Assembly (NCBI GenBank): GCA_903813345.2
Contig: CAIIXF020000008.1
Coordinates: 30,964,867 to 31,028,866 of the forward strand
Direction of reading: 5' to 3'
DNA: 64,000 nt
From: Owenia fusiformis
Taxonomy: Eukaryota; Annelida; Polychaeta; Sabellida; Oweniidae
Shown: in pieces, positions 40,091-52,050 of the stretch
Numbering within the stretch: the first letter of the stretch is position 1
How the letters are laid out: each line of letters begins with the position of its first letter
Notes under the pieces: model-generated
The model's input: the letters and a program-made list of their open reading frames with translations, nothing else
Told to the model about the DNA's origin: nothing
The model's database searches: none
Program-made: the position numbers and the translations under genes

Positions 40091-43000
40091 TGGAAATATA
40101 CAGGGTGTCCATAAAGTGTCATTACAATTACAATACAACATCTGTATATCTTCGGGTGAGCTCATGTTAATAGTGGAAAAGATTTTGTAGCATATAAACA
40201 ATACTTATTGGTGTATTTCTAAATCAGTCTTATTTCAAGGCTTTGGACCTCCCCCATCTACTTCACCAACACAACACAAGAGGAGGTGTATAAGGAGGGG
40301 GGGGGGGGTCGAAAGGGTTGTAACTAGACTATTTTTAAATATAACAAGTAAGATTGTTCAGAGAAGGCTCAGGCTACAAGTGTTGTTGCATTGTAAACCT
40401 ACAGGTCAAAACCAGTCATTTTGAACCAGTTGCATATGTTTAAAAACTGACCCAGAACAAAGGAAATTAGTTCTGAACCAGTACCTAATGCACTTTGAAT
40501 CAGTTCAATGATGCAGTGAATTTTAAAGATTTTGGATGAATTTCAATTTCTGCATTTTCATATGGCTTCCAGTGAAACCTGTCTCATCCAAACACCCCTG
40601 GGACTGGCCAAAAGTGTTTGGATTAGCAGGTGTACAACATACAAGTCAATGGGAGATATTTTTGGATCGAGAAAAAGTGTTCACATTGAGAGGTGTTAAG
40701 ATATATAGTTTTTGCTTAATACTAGTATTCTCACTTCATAAAAGCTGCTCAAGAAATCTTGTTTTTAATTCAATGAAGTCTATTATTAATAAAGTAGGCC
40801 CAAAATGAATCAAAGTTACAGGTATATTATAGTATGCCACACCCTGGGGCTGGATTTGATACTAGAATAGTTGCCATTCTTGAGTTAAACACCTTGCACA
40901 GCAAATATTTTCTGCTTAAGTTCAATTGCAAGTTTTATTTGCATCTCACTTATGTTCAACTACATCACTGGAACCAACGATTCTCACTGAATTATCATGT
41001 ATACATTGTACTATGGATTGTTCCATTTTCATATAAACTATACAAATAAAAAGTTGATTATACAGGATGTTCTATCAATTTATTCTCACTGAAATGTCAC
41101 TCTGATACCTAATAAATATTCGAACATGACTTTTTTCACGCCTTCTGTAAACTGTAAACAAAGTCAACATCTCACCCGGGGTATATTCGCGAACATTGCC
41201 CCTGGTAATATGTGTAATTTGTCATAACGGCGGACCGTAGTAATGGCGGACCATAATGCATATTCGAAACAATTAGGTGAGTTTTCATGTTCGAATCGTA
41301 ATATAGACCTCAGAGCAGATGTAATATCGTCGAATACAACCCTTAGGGCTAGGCACAAAAGCTTTCGAACCCCTCACTCCCTTTGGTCGTTCAGGGTACA
41401 GAAACTTTTGTGCCTAAGTTCCTGGGGGGTGTATTCTGCTATTCGGTCTGTATTTCTTAAATAATTCACTCTTGCCTTTTTATTTGAAAATAGAAATGAA
41501 AATGAATGTTGTGAGAAAAAATATTGTTAGATTGAGACAGATTTTGACTTTTTTTCCTATATCCCGTCCTAAACCACCACATAGTGAATCGCGGTATTTT
41601 GGTCAGTTTTATTTTTGAATGGGAGTAGTGTTACACTAGAACAAAATGTTATCTTCAACATAAGCATAACAATAAATATAAAACGTCATTTAGATACTGA
41701 TAGATAATGGATAAGTAGCCCTCCTCATTTTTATGTCATCGCATATAGACATGTCATTAGACATATTGTTATGGTCTCAAACTTTTTTGTGACGCCGGTT
41801 GGCGTCCCTCGGTCGGCGTCCGGTGGTCGGCGTCTGTAACAAATTCTTACAACTTCCAATAACTTAATACTTGTTTGACTGATTTCACATTTTTCAAAAA
41901 TGTTTTTCTCATTTGAAAAAAGCTCTTGGTTCTTCATTTTAACCATTTGAAAAGTTTCTCCTGCACTATTAGCCAGTAACCACTTTCTCTTGAAAGCCCA
42001 TATTACACCATTATCATACGGACGTAACTTACTCGGTCACCGAGCTAGGATAACAGCTATGTACAGCGGGATGGACGCAAAAACGATCATCACGATGGTC
42101 ACCATCGACTTTTGAAATGGTTCACAATTCAAAATCACCTTCCCGTACAAGCACGCGTCCATGAAGTTTTTAAATAGACCGTAGAAAGTTGCAGCTACGT
42201 TCATTCGTTCACACACAGTTTAAAACCAGTTCGGGAATGTTTTGAAAAACACGGTGGGAACTAGTTTGGCGTGATAGCTATATTTTTGTTAATTCGTTCA
42301 TAAGCAGTCTTTAATACGTCTTTAATCAGTTTAAACCCATTTGCACGTACAGCCCGTTCTAAAAATGTCCCTAGTGTGATTTGAGTACAACAGTTCCGTT
42401 TGCAGTACGTCCAACTCGTCTAAAATAAGTTGGCACTCGTTCTAAATTATTGCAGAACGTGACGACCACCAGCAAAATCTAGCATGCTATATGTGCTGGG
42501 GTTATACCCGTTCGAGTATGTTAATGAAATATGTAAATAGACCCCAAACGGTTCTAAGTACGTCCAATCCGTTCGTACACAGTTTAAGCCCGTTTTCGGG
42601 AACGTAGTGAGAACTAGTTTGGTGTGATATTAGGGTCTAGTTTGGTGTGTTCATAAAACAGTCACCTTTCCTCAGAGTGCGTCCATAAAGTAAGGAAAAA
42701 ACATCGTAAAAAGTTCCAACTACGTCCAATCCGTTCGCAATATTCGCATGCAGTTTAAAGCCTGTACGGCAATACGTTTTTAAGAACATATTGAGAATTT
42801 AACTGAGTGTTAGTTGCATTTATAAACTTGCTATGCATGAAACTCATTGTTTACCACTTCTCACACGATTTGCAACCGATATGATTGCTGTCATACGAAA
42901 GGAGAAGTTCTTATATAAATTAGAAAAGACAGAGACATATATATAAAACATATGTCTCTGGAAAAGGCTAAGTAATTGTCCGCCTCAGACATCACAATTT

Positions 43001-43147
43001 CAATAAAAGTCTAGGTCAAGTAGATCAATGATATGTCAACTGAGACAAACAAATTAAACGGGCGCATAGAACGGCCAAGGAGGAGGGCAGCTGGCAGCAC
43101 ATGTAGAAATGCAATTCCTTTTTACTGATTAAAGAAGATCTGATCGT
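40091..43147. other. Repeat-rich intergenic region
   Basis: At 40098 there is a mariner-type terminus (ACAGGGTGTCCATAAAGTG). A diverged CAGTGAAACCTGTCT element spans 40570-40712. A reverse copy of the GTCACCA family lies near 41725-41850. A degenerate array is at 42170-42800. No gene is supported. Confidence 0.45.
42170..42800. repeat. Degenerate tandem array (CGTCCAATCCGTTCG units)
   Basis: Three or four irregular units share TTCG(T/C)ACACAGTTTAA, (A/G)CCCGTT, GAGAACTAGTTTGGTGTGAT and AGTACGTCCAATCCGTTCG. The block is richer in G+C and CpG than its flanks. No ORF spans it. Confidence 0.5.
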
Positions 43148-43929
43148 ATGGTTTATTTGGTCCATCGAGTTGCTATCGGTAGGATTTTGATTCGAAAAAC
43201 TCCGGTTTATAATATTTCAAATCACAACTCCATTTCTAAACTATCTTGTCCATTTGGTATGTTTTTGATTACATTATCCTATCAAAATAGAAAATTAAAA
43301 AAATCTGAAGAGGTTTATCAGAGAGACATTTTTCATAAACCGATGATTCAAGTCGATTTGATCTCTCTTATAAAATGTTTATTATTTTCATATTTTTTTA
43401 AAAGTACATACACCGTGTAAAGTTAATACACGGCAATGTAATCTTTATGTCTATAACATATTATTTATGGTCGCAATTGAGCCTTTTGTGTATCAAGGAA
43501 GTTTACACTGTTAAAATATGTATCCTCTTATAATTAAATGTCGTTAGGAATGCATGGACTCAGTCAACCTACACTGGTACTATCATGTAGGTACATTTTT
43601 AATTACTTTATACATAATAAATATACATACATAATAAATGACATAGTTGGTGATTATTTTTAAGTCCATGATATTGTTATTACCTGTTATGTAATTGATG
43701 TCAAGGCATTTTATCCTAAATCTGAGCACTTTTAGATTGCCTGATGATGATGTAACTTGTAATGCAAATATGTTATGTTATTTTCATTTTTGTTTTAGAT
43801 CTTGTTCGCTGTTGGATTTATATGAATGGAATAAGAGACTAATAATGTGTTGTATTTATTTCAAATATGTCAACTATAATCTCCCTGCTTTATTCATGAA
43901 TGAAACGACCAACTGATGTCATATTTCGT
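43148..43929. other. Intergenic sequence without supported features
   Basis: The open frames at 43148-43420 and 43695-43916 are AT-driven, lack motifs and have no splice context. Nothing else is recognised. Confidence 0.4.
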
Positions 43930-44796
43930 AACCACTGGTCGTTACGTCTTTATAACAAAATGGATTGACTTTTGGAGGAGTAATTTTTGTTTTCATCATT
44001 TTCACCAAGAAGGAGATCGATTTGTATCAAAATATTTTACGCGTATTGGTATGTTGATAGTTGCATCCGATTACTGAAAAGCTAGTCAGCCACGAGTAAA
44101 TGTATCCAGCAGCTCCAATAATTAAGTGCGAATTCCTCACTTCAGCAACCACGTTGTAGGCAGAATTCCTACGACATTTTTTACACAAACGTGTATCAGT
44201 ATCATTTGTTTAAGAAAATGTACATATGTGCGAACAAATAGTTCAGAAGACAACAGAATCGTCGATTTAATTCTTCACTTAAGCTGAATAAACGGTTTTT
44301 CGAAAAACAGTTAAGATCTGCACTTTTAACCCAAACCGTTTATGTAACTTAGTGAGGAATTAAATCAACGATTCTGTTGTCCAAGTTCTGAGCTATTTTT
44401 CGCAAACATGAACATTTTCTAAGACATATGATACTGGTATACGTTTGTGGGAAAAAACGTCGTGGGGATTCTGCCTACAACGCGTGAAAACGAACCGTTT
44501 CGGTAACCAGCGCAATCGAGTGGATCACCAGTGGTTGTGTTGTAGCCTATTAATGTCCTGCCGGCTGCTGAAGTGAGGAATTTTCGTTCGGTTATTGGAG
44601 CCATTGGATGTATATACTCGTGACTGATTCGCCTTTCAGTAACCGATGTTACGAATAACATACGGGTAAAATATTTGGATACAAATAAACCTCCTTTGTG
44701 AAAATGATGAAGATTTTTTTCCTCCAACGGAAGTTCATCCATTTTGTTATAAAGACATCTAACCAGGTGTGGGGACCACTGGTAACTAGACCACAA
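43930..44796. mobile_element. Large imperfect foldback carrying an ORF in one arm
   Basis: The left arm (about 43930-44296) and right arm (about 44331-44796) are inverted copies sharing ACGTCTTTATAACAAAATGG-type, GTATCAAAATATTTTAC-type and AACAGAATCGTCGATTTAAT-type blocks. The right arm holds roughly 75-80 bases absent from the left. It stays open on the minus strand for 125 codons (44419-44796, with FHKGGLFVSKYFTRMLF and GRTLIGYNTTTGDPLDCAGY). The same frame in the left arm has stops. I do not recognise the protein. Confidence 0.65.
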
Positions 44797-45290
44797 TCTT
44801 GTTGTGGTTACATAAAACTATTGCTCTGTGCAAAAGATTGTTGCATTATCCAAATATTATATATGTAATGATTTTCCCAAAAATTGTTGGTTTCATAATA
44901 TTCAAACATTTGAATTTCCTGCAATTTTGAACATATTTTCAATGAAATTTTTTGCAAAGGTCAAGTTGGCAAAGCATCAATTTCAATCTATAGAGTCAAA
45001 TTGTAACCTTGGCAACCACACAAGGAGTGCCTTTGGGTGCGGTGATTGGTGATATAATGTACTGTAGTTATATGAAAATCTGTGTTCGGATTGGATGGAC
45101 TCGGACACACCGGTATCAGTGTGAAATACACAACAATGTTCATTGTTCATTGTATTCATTGCACAAAGCCAAAGGATGGAATACAGTCCAGTATCATATA
45201 AGTTGGCTGTAGAAGCGTTCAAGCAAGCACTTCTTTCCTCTTCTTTTGAAACTGACATCTACCAAGATAAGGAGAGCCATCGAATCATCG

Positions 45291-45680
45291 CAGATGCGAG
45301 TAGGTAGTTACCAGATTCACCACCAGATGACTCGTACGGGTCAGATAGCATGGCGGGTATAGTAGAAAGTTCCCTTTAACTTAAATTACATCTATCTGCG
45401 TGGTTCAATTTTCATATAACCCTTATGTATCTAATAGTTATGCAAATTAAAATATGTCCAGTAAAAGAAGATGTTATCAGTCCAATACAAGATAAGATAA
45501 TTCACTTTTTGTGATTTTGTAACATGGGCTGTATGGGGAATTAACCCGAACAAGAAGTTGATAGACAATTTTCGAAACCATATTTGTAGATGTACTTTTA
45601 CATGCAGATTTCAAATATGAAATCACTTTGACTGAATTTTGAATATGACGTAAATCAAGATTATTTCTACTCGCATCTAG
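45291..45680 (+). mobile_element. CTACTCGCAT MITE, copy 1
   Basis: It starts CAGATGCGAGTAGGTAGTTA and ends TTATTTCTACTCGCATCTAG, so GATGCGAGTAG / CTACTCGCATC form the inverted ends. The body has ATGTCCAGTAAAAGAAGATG and AACATGGGCTGTATGGGGAA. It is about 390 bp and non-coding. Confidence 0.75.
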
Positions 45681-46890
45681 TCTAAGTTCTGTAGTTGAGT
45701 CCAAACCAACGTGACTTTAGTTCACCCTATGTAATCTTAATTTTAAAGTCGCTGGTAATCCTACGTGCATCCGCCAATGTCCAAAAAGCATCATTTGTCG
45801 CACCATATTTGCCGACATACCGTATACATGATGCACACAAGTTAATGAAGCCTAAAGCCTGTTATCAATAATTCCATACACATAATAAAAACTATAATAC
45901 TATATAAAGAATTAAATTAAGGGAATGACTTCATAAATACATCATAGTTACGCAACAGAAAACATTCACGATGTACAACATACGGTAAGAAGACTTTTTA
46001 CTAAACTTTAATACAAAATGGAATCAAGAATTAATAATTGGTCATTTACCTTGTTATGTATATCAATTTCTGTTGTTCTATAAAAATCTGCATGCAACGT
46101 TTGTGTTGATATCAGTAGCGGCTTATCATTACCATGAAATAATTTTCAAAGTTTTGACTTTTTATTGCTAATATTATCTTCGACTTGTCAACTAATCATT
46201 TTCCAACATATATCCCTTATCGTGAATAGGCCCTAATACTAATTTATAATCATCTAATCTCATTTAACGTGACCATCCCTTTACATTAAAAAATAAGTAA
46301 ATTACAATAAAGTTGACATTATACAAAAAAGTTGCTTAACTATTCATATACACGAGAAAAACATGGATTTTCTGTCAACATCGGCAGAGCAAATGCAAAG
46401 CCTAATTTAAGAAACCACATTTCTCAAAGTTTGTGTTAAAAAAATCAGTATCTGCTAGACGTATACCCTACTGATACAGGCTGTATCTCTTAACATCTAT
46501 AATATCTATAATGATATAATAGATCTAGGGATTGTAACAGAGATTTGCAACGTGTGTACTTATCTTTAACCTTTAGAGAGGGGAAAACGTTAAATTAGTA
46601 CGTTCATGAATAGGGGACTATTTTGAAATAATTTTTCAATGGGGAATTTTTCGAAAAAAATTAAGCTCAATTAAATTCATTTCCAATAAAATGGATCTTG
46701 CAAGTGGTATTTAATTTTAGATATGTTCGTATCCTCTGGCAAAAATTGTTTCATACTCACTGGTACATTTGTTTCATAACTTGGTTTTGTTTGATAATAA
46801 GGCTCGGGATTCGAGGAGTCGATCGTGTATCGATGTATTGTACATCTCTTTGACAGTTACTTATGGCTTGATATACAGTCAATTACTCAT
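45681..46890. other. AT-rich spacer between MITE copies
   Basis: No ORF, RNA gene or clear repeat is seen. The sequence is strongly AT-rich with scattered simple runs. Confidence 0.4.
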
Positions 46891-47286
46891 ATGCGAGTAG
46901 GTAGTTACCAGCTTTGCCACCAGGTGGCTAATTCGGGGGAAATAACTTGACAGGGTATTACAAAGTTCCCCTAAACTTGATTAATCATCAGGTTAGCGGT
47001 TCACTTTTCATATTACCCTCATGTATCTGATAGTTATACAAATTGAAATGTCCAGTAAAAGAAAATATTATCTGCCCAACACAAGAAAAGATATTTCACT
47101 TTTCGTGATTTTACAACATGGGGTCTATGGGGAATCTCCCCGACCTAGAAATTACATTTTTAACGTTGATAAACTATTTTCAAAACCACATTTTTAGATG
47201 TAGTTTTACATGTAGATTCCAATGACATCAATGTGATTGAATTTTTAATGACGTATTAAATCCAAATTATTTTTACTCCACCTAGT
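46891..47286 (+). mobile_element. CTACTCGCAT MITE, copy 2
   Basis: It begins ATGCGAGTAGGTAGTTACCA and shares GAAATGTCCAGTAAAAGAAA and GGTCTATGGGGAATCTCCCC with copy 3. The right end is eroded (TTATTTTTACTCCACCTAGT), so this copy looks older. Confidence 0.7.
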
Positions 47287-47781
47287 CTATTCAAGTTGGG
47301 TCTATATATCTACATTCGTCTTAGTCACTTATGTTACCAAAAGAAATTTTATTCCCGTCAATCAAAAGATGGCATTTTGATTTTTTCAAAAAAACTTCAA
47401 GAAAAAAAAATCCGATGGATTTCCTAAAAGATTGTTCATATCTAATATTTAAGTTCATGCGTTGGTTTGTCTAGTTAAAGCACAATACCGTTCCAAGATA
47501 CGTGGTTAAAATGGATTGGATCCATAATGTTGTTGTTTTTGAGTGCCATGGCATCGTCGATCCTAGTTCAAGACAAAGGAACAATGAAGTGAAGAACCTG
47601 ACATACTTATTTGCTTTAATTTAGTAATGAATTGTGAGTTCTTATTAGGTGGGTCATAGGATCTACCTTTTACACCCTCTGGCTCCCCTACTACAAAACG
47701 ACATTTACATCGAGGCTTTTGTTTAGAAACATTCGTGAGTAGTGCGTCATCTATTCAAATCACTACATCATCAATTACCCA
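47287..47781. other. Spacer between MITE copies 2 and 3
   Basis: AT-rich sequence. No supported gene. Confidence 0.35.
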
Positions 47782-48203
47782 ATGCGAGTAGGTAGTTACC
47801 AGTTTCACCACCAGGTGGCTGATTCGGGTCAATTAACATGGCAGGTATATAAGAAAGTTCCCTTAAACTTGAATATTATCAATTTAAGTGGCTCAATTTT
47901 CATATAACCCTTATGTGTCTGATACTTATACTAATGAAAATATGTCCAGTAAAGCAAAATATTATCTGTCCACTAAAAGAAAAGATATTTCATTTTTTGT
48001 GATTTTATAGCATGTGGTCTATGGGGAATCTCCCCGAGCTGGAAGTCACATTTTCAAAGAAAATTAATTTTTCAAAGTTGATAAACACTTTTTAAAACCA
48101 CATTTCTAGATGTAATTTTACATGTAGATTTCAAATATGATATTACTTTGACTGAATTTTGAATTTTTAATGACGTAAATCAAGATTATTTCTACTCGCA
48201 TCT
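47782..48203 (+). mobile_element. CTACTCGCAT MITE, copy 3, abutting a gene start
   Basis: It runs from ATGCGAGTAGGTAGTTACCA to ATTATTTCTACTCGCATCTG and is about 420 bp. It ends 30 bases before the start codon at 48234, so it occupies the place of the proximal promoter or of a 5'-UTR intron of that gene. Confidence 0.75.
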
Positions 48204-48233
48204 GGGTTATTATCATATTTATCTTTCAGCTAC

Positions 48234-49280
48234 ATGAGATTACTTATTGTTCTTATGGGCATAATATTGTATCGAGCAGAATCATCAAAAGCATGTCCAG
48301 GTCCAGGTCCAGGAAAACGCTGCCCCGTGGTTAATACAAACGGTAATGAGCGCTATGACAGGATGTTTGTATTCGTTGGGGAGTTCAGTGGAGCTGTAGG
48401 CTCATTCCCACCGACAAAGATGACAACTGCACATGAATATCACAGAATGGCAGGCCGGGACACCAGGGAGAAGATCATAGAAGCAGGTATAAAACACAAT
48501 ATAAAACATATATAGAAATGGATAATAGGTCAGGGAAAAGTTCGTCTTTAAACGAAGTACTAAATTACATTAGATTATATATTTCAGGTGTAGAATTTTT
48601 TCCGAATGAATACACATATTGAACTATTCCATGCAGTTCCATTCCTTTGGACAATGGTATGGAACAAATCGAGAACGGTGTTGTTTTCACCAGAGATTAT
48701 TATTCTATTATAATTTTTATTCTAATATTCTTCAGGAAGAAAAGCACTTGCTTTTTTCAAGTGTAGGTTTGGACTGAGCCCCAATGTTTCTGATGACGAG
48801 CTTTACAACGCATCAATTGTAAATCAAGGAGATTATACCTTCTCTACTGAGACTTACCCGATTAGTCCAGGGGCGTATCGTCTAGCACTGGAATCGAAAT
48901 ATTGCAAGTGCCGGGTGTATTATTACCAACCGGAAATCCTGGAAATTAGTTTTAATATTGTAATAAAGAGGGAACTCAAGGCAGGAGGTAGCTATGGCAA
49001 ACCTCTTTACCCGGGAGATGTTGTAATTGCTGGCGTCTACATGATTAAGCCTAATTCAAAGAAACGCTGTTCTATAGAGGGTTTGGTAAGAATTCCTGTT
49101 GTAGCATATGTGCCAATGAAACCTTATGGAGCAAGTGGTTTCGTCACACATCCTGCATATGGAAATGGGACATACCAGTCCTCGTTTGTGAAAGACAACA
49201 CTGGCATGATGAGAGTTATAAATGTGATTCGTTTTCCAGGAGATACTACTGGAGTCGTTTGCAATCTCATGTATTCCTAG
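48234..49280 (+). CDS. Secreted orphan protein, 265 residues
   Basis: Two exons (48234-48486 and 48736-49280) join in phase 1. The protein opens with a signal peptide (MRLLIVLMGIILYRAESSKA) followed by CPGPGPGKRCP, a proline-glycine turn held between two cysteines. The rest has several cysteines (FKCRFG, YCKCRV, KRCSIEG, VVCNLMYS) and is probably beta-rich. I recognise no family. A pyrimidine-rich acceptor-like site (TTTATCTTTCAG) ends at 48229, so an untranslated first exon may exist. A poly(A) signal is at 49290-49295. The signal-peptide exon (MRLLI..., phase-1 donor) resembles those at 52051 and 61977, which suggests a local family of secreted proteins built on one leader exon. Role unknown. 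Confidence 0.7.
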
Positions 49281-49540
49281 TTCTGGTAAAATAAAACTTT
49301 TAAACCAGATGACATTTTTTGTTTGTGTTTTTATAGGAGCTACGGAGGCGCTGATGACAATTCTAAAAGAAGTGCTCAATTTGAAACAAGTAAAATCGTA
49401 TCTAGGAAAATTGAAAAAATTTATCTCTTCAAATTTTGAACGGTAATATCTCAAAAACAGGTGAAAATGTTTAATAGTTAAAATGCTAATAATTGTAAAA
49501 CAAGGCTGTAACAAGCTAGTATCGCAAAACTGGTACAATA

Positions 49541-50404
49541 TATACACCCTATGCAGACAGAGCCTGTGGGAAATATTGGGTGCGGCGCAAATGAGCGGAG
49601 GGTGCGGAGCTAACGGTCATTTTTTAATTTAAAATTGGGATATTTCTGAAACTAAGCCGTTTTGGGACTTCAAATATACCAAGATATGTGTCTTTGACAC
49701 CAATTATCAATAAAATTGTGAAAATAGTAGTGCAATTCATTTTATAGCGACGCAGTATGCCTTTAACATTTCCCAGACCTATATATTTTGAGACTATCCT
49801 TTTAATACTGCGTCCCCAGCATTCATAAAAAATGGTGATCAAGGTACACTATCTATACAAATTATTTTTGCATCTTGGAAGCCAGGCAGTATCTGTGTGA
49901 TTTTATAAAAATTCGGAAATGTTCTTCAGATATGAGCCCCCTCTAAATATTGGGTGCGGAGGTACGTTTATGGAGCTACACCGCACCCAATATTTAGAGG
50001 GGGCTCATATCTGAAAAACATTTCCGATTTTTATAAAATCAAACAGATACTGTCTCGCTTCCAAGATGCAAAAATAATTTGTATAGATAGTGTACCTTGA
50101 ACACCATTTTTTATGAATGCTGCGGACTCAGTATTAAAACGATAATTTCAAAATATATAGGTCTGGGAAAGGTTTAAGGCACACTGCGTCGCTATAGAAT
50201 GAATTGCGCTACTATTTTCACAATTGTATTGATATTTGGTGTCAAATACACATATCTTGGTATATTTGAAGTCCCAAAACGGCTTAGTTTCAGAAATATC
50301 CCAAATTTAAATTCAAAAATGACCGTTAGCTCCGCACCCTCCGCTCATTTGCTCCGCACCCAATATTTCCCACAGGCTCTGTCTGCAGTGCATAGGGTGA
50401 TATA
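49541..50404. mobile_element. Near-perfect 860-bp palindrome (foldback element)
   Basis: The left arm 49541-49959 and right arm 49981-50404 are inverted copies with only a ~21-base loop. The outer ends read TATACACCCTATGCA and TGCATAGGGTGATATA. The inner ends are CCTCTAAATATTGGGTGCGG and CCGCACCCAATATTTAGAGG. The arms differ by scattered substitutions and short indels. No transposase is encoded. The motif GGGTGCGG recurs near both ends of each arm. Confidence 0.85.
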
Positions 50405-50762
50405 GAGAGATAATTAATGCTACTCCCGTTATTCTCTTTTTTATGTCATTAACCTTTTACCTTAAAAATCTTGCTTCTCGGGGTCCAGGGTCTCATGATC
50501 GTTTTTGACTCAGGTAAAATATTTCGAAACGGAAATTAAATTCCGAATAAACACCCACGTGTAAAAACAAGGTATGATATATTTCAATAAACCCAATCTT
50601 ACGTGATATATGAATGGTCTCCGAAGAAAATAATTGTTCTAGTAAAAATCTAGTCTTCAATTTCTTGTCAAGCCTTTTCGAAATAAAAGAAATATCAAAT
50701 TCCTGCAATAGAACATATCTTTCAAAAATACTCTTGCATTGCTAAGATACGCATTTAACTTT

Positions 50763-51056
50763 GGAAATACGCTCATTCAACTTTGGGAGATAATTGCTGT
50801 GCAGAAGAAAATACTCATGCAACTGTGGGAGATAAGCGTTGTGCAGAAGAAGATACTCATGCAACTGTGGGAGATAAGCGTTGTGCAGAAGAAAATAATT
50901 ATGCAACCGTGGGACATAAGCGTTGTACTGCGCAAAAATATTCTTGTTTCTATAAGACAGTCTCTCAACTTTGGGAGATAATCGTTGTGCCTATTACGAA
51001 AATACTCACTCAATAGTGGGAGATAATGTTTGTGCTGAACGAAAATACACTTGATT
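50763..51056. repeat. 42-bp minisatellite
   Basis: The unit GGGAGATAAGCGTTGTGCAG with AAGAAAATACTCATGCAACTGT occurs about three times cleanly. Diverged copies follow up to 51056. Being a multiple of three, the unit leaves both strands open in several frames; these are repeat artefacts. Confidence 0.75.
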
Positions 51057-51321
51057 TTAAGACTCGCTCAACTTTATGAGAAAACAGTTGGATTTTCTGC
51101 TGAACGCGAATACTATTGTTGTGCATAACACACTATAAGTCTCCAGCGATGAGAGAGCGTCCCCCAAAGCCAAATGTCATTCTGTATCTGTATCACATTA
51201 TAATAAATATGAATAAAACAAGTTTTGTTTCATTGTTTGATATACATCTACTCATTTGAAATATAACATTAAAGAAATAGATTGGAAAAGTCTCACTAAC
51301 TAAGCATATCTCATGAGCGTC

Positions 51322-51821
51322 TGTAACACCCCAGTCACATTTGTCGTACGGAGGGCGTGCGTCGACCGCAGATCAATTAAATCAGTGTATTTCTGCGGCA
51401 AGCGTAGGAAAACTACGCTCGCCTTGGGGCCTCCGTGCGGCGTATCCAGTTTTTTAGAGGCCGCAGGGTCGCCGTAGAAATTATAACTCGGAGTTATAAT
51501 ATTTGTTCAGTTCTGAGGTCCCCGTAGAAATCAAGTGTCTCAACAAGATTGAATCATTATTTGTCAATGTTTTACGATCACTTTTCGTTTGATATTACAT
51601 CCCAGCACTTTGAATAACATTTATAAATTGTCCTGATGTAAATAAAATGAAAAAACTATTATTTATCAATAGACATTTAAAATTCACCGTGCGGCTGCCG
51701 TGGGAAATGTGACTGCAAAAGTATGAGAGCGCAGAAATTCTGCGGCGAGCGTAGAAAAGCTACTGGCCGCAGAAATGATAGACCGCAAGGTCGCCGTAGG
51801 AAATGTGACTGGGGTGTTACA
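51322..51821. mobile_element. 500-bp MITE with TGTAACACCCCAGTCACATTT ends
   Basis: The left end TGTAACACCCCAGTCACATT continues TGTCGTACGG. The right end ...GTCGCCGTAGG continues AAATGTGACTGGGGTGTTAC with A. These are 20-bp perfect inverted repeats with weaker matches inside. Subterminal GCCGTAG/CTGCGGC motifs recur. The body is GC-rich against an AT-rich background and non-coding. Confidence 0.8.
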
Positions 51822-52050
51822 AATCATTTCATAACAACAATTATGAATAGGTTCTGTCCAGTGCACCTTTACCAAGCACATGTTTTTAGATATAATTGCA
51901 TCAAGTCATGATGTAATAACACATAAATAACACCAAAACTACTGTTAACAATGTAATTCAGCATGCCATTGTGAAATATATTTAATTCTTATTTTGCAAT
52001 ATTTAACGTATTTTCTACAACAGTGTTTAGTTGGATGTTGAGATAGAATC

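Noticed and set aside
43148-43420. 90-codon ORF as a gene
   Set aside because: AT-driven frame without motif, leader, donor or acceptor.
44983-45258. 91-codon minus-strand ORF next to the foldback
   Set aside because: No motif and overlapped by an open frame on the other strand; composition gives no support.
49056-49547. 163-codon minus-strand ORF
   Set aside because: Antisense shadow of the second exon of the secreted protein at 48234-49280.
49624-50405. ORFs in both arms of the palindrome (49624-49842 and 50199-50405)
   Set aside because: They are the same sequence read from the two inverted arms, short and without motif.
50739-51016. Overlapping ORFs on both strands in 50739-51016
   Set aside because: Products of a 42-bp minisatellite whose unit is a multiple of three.
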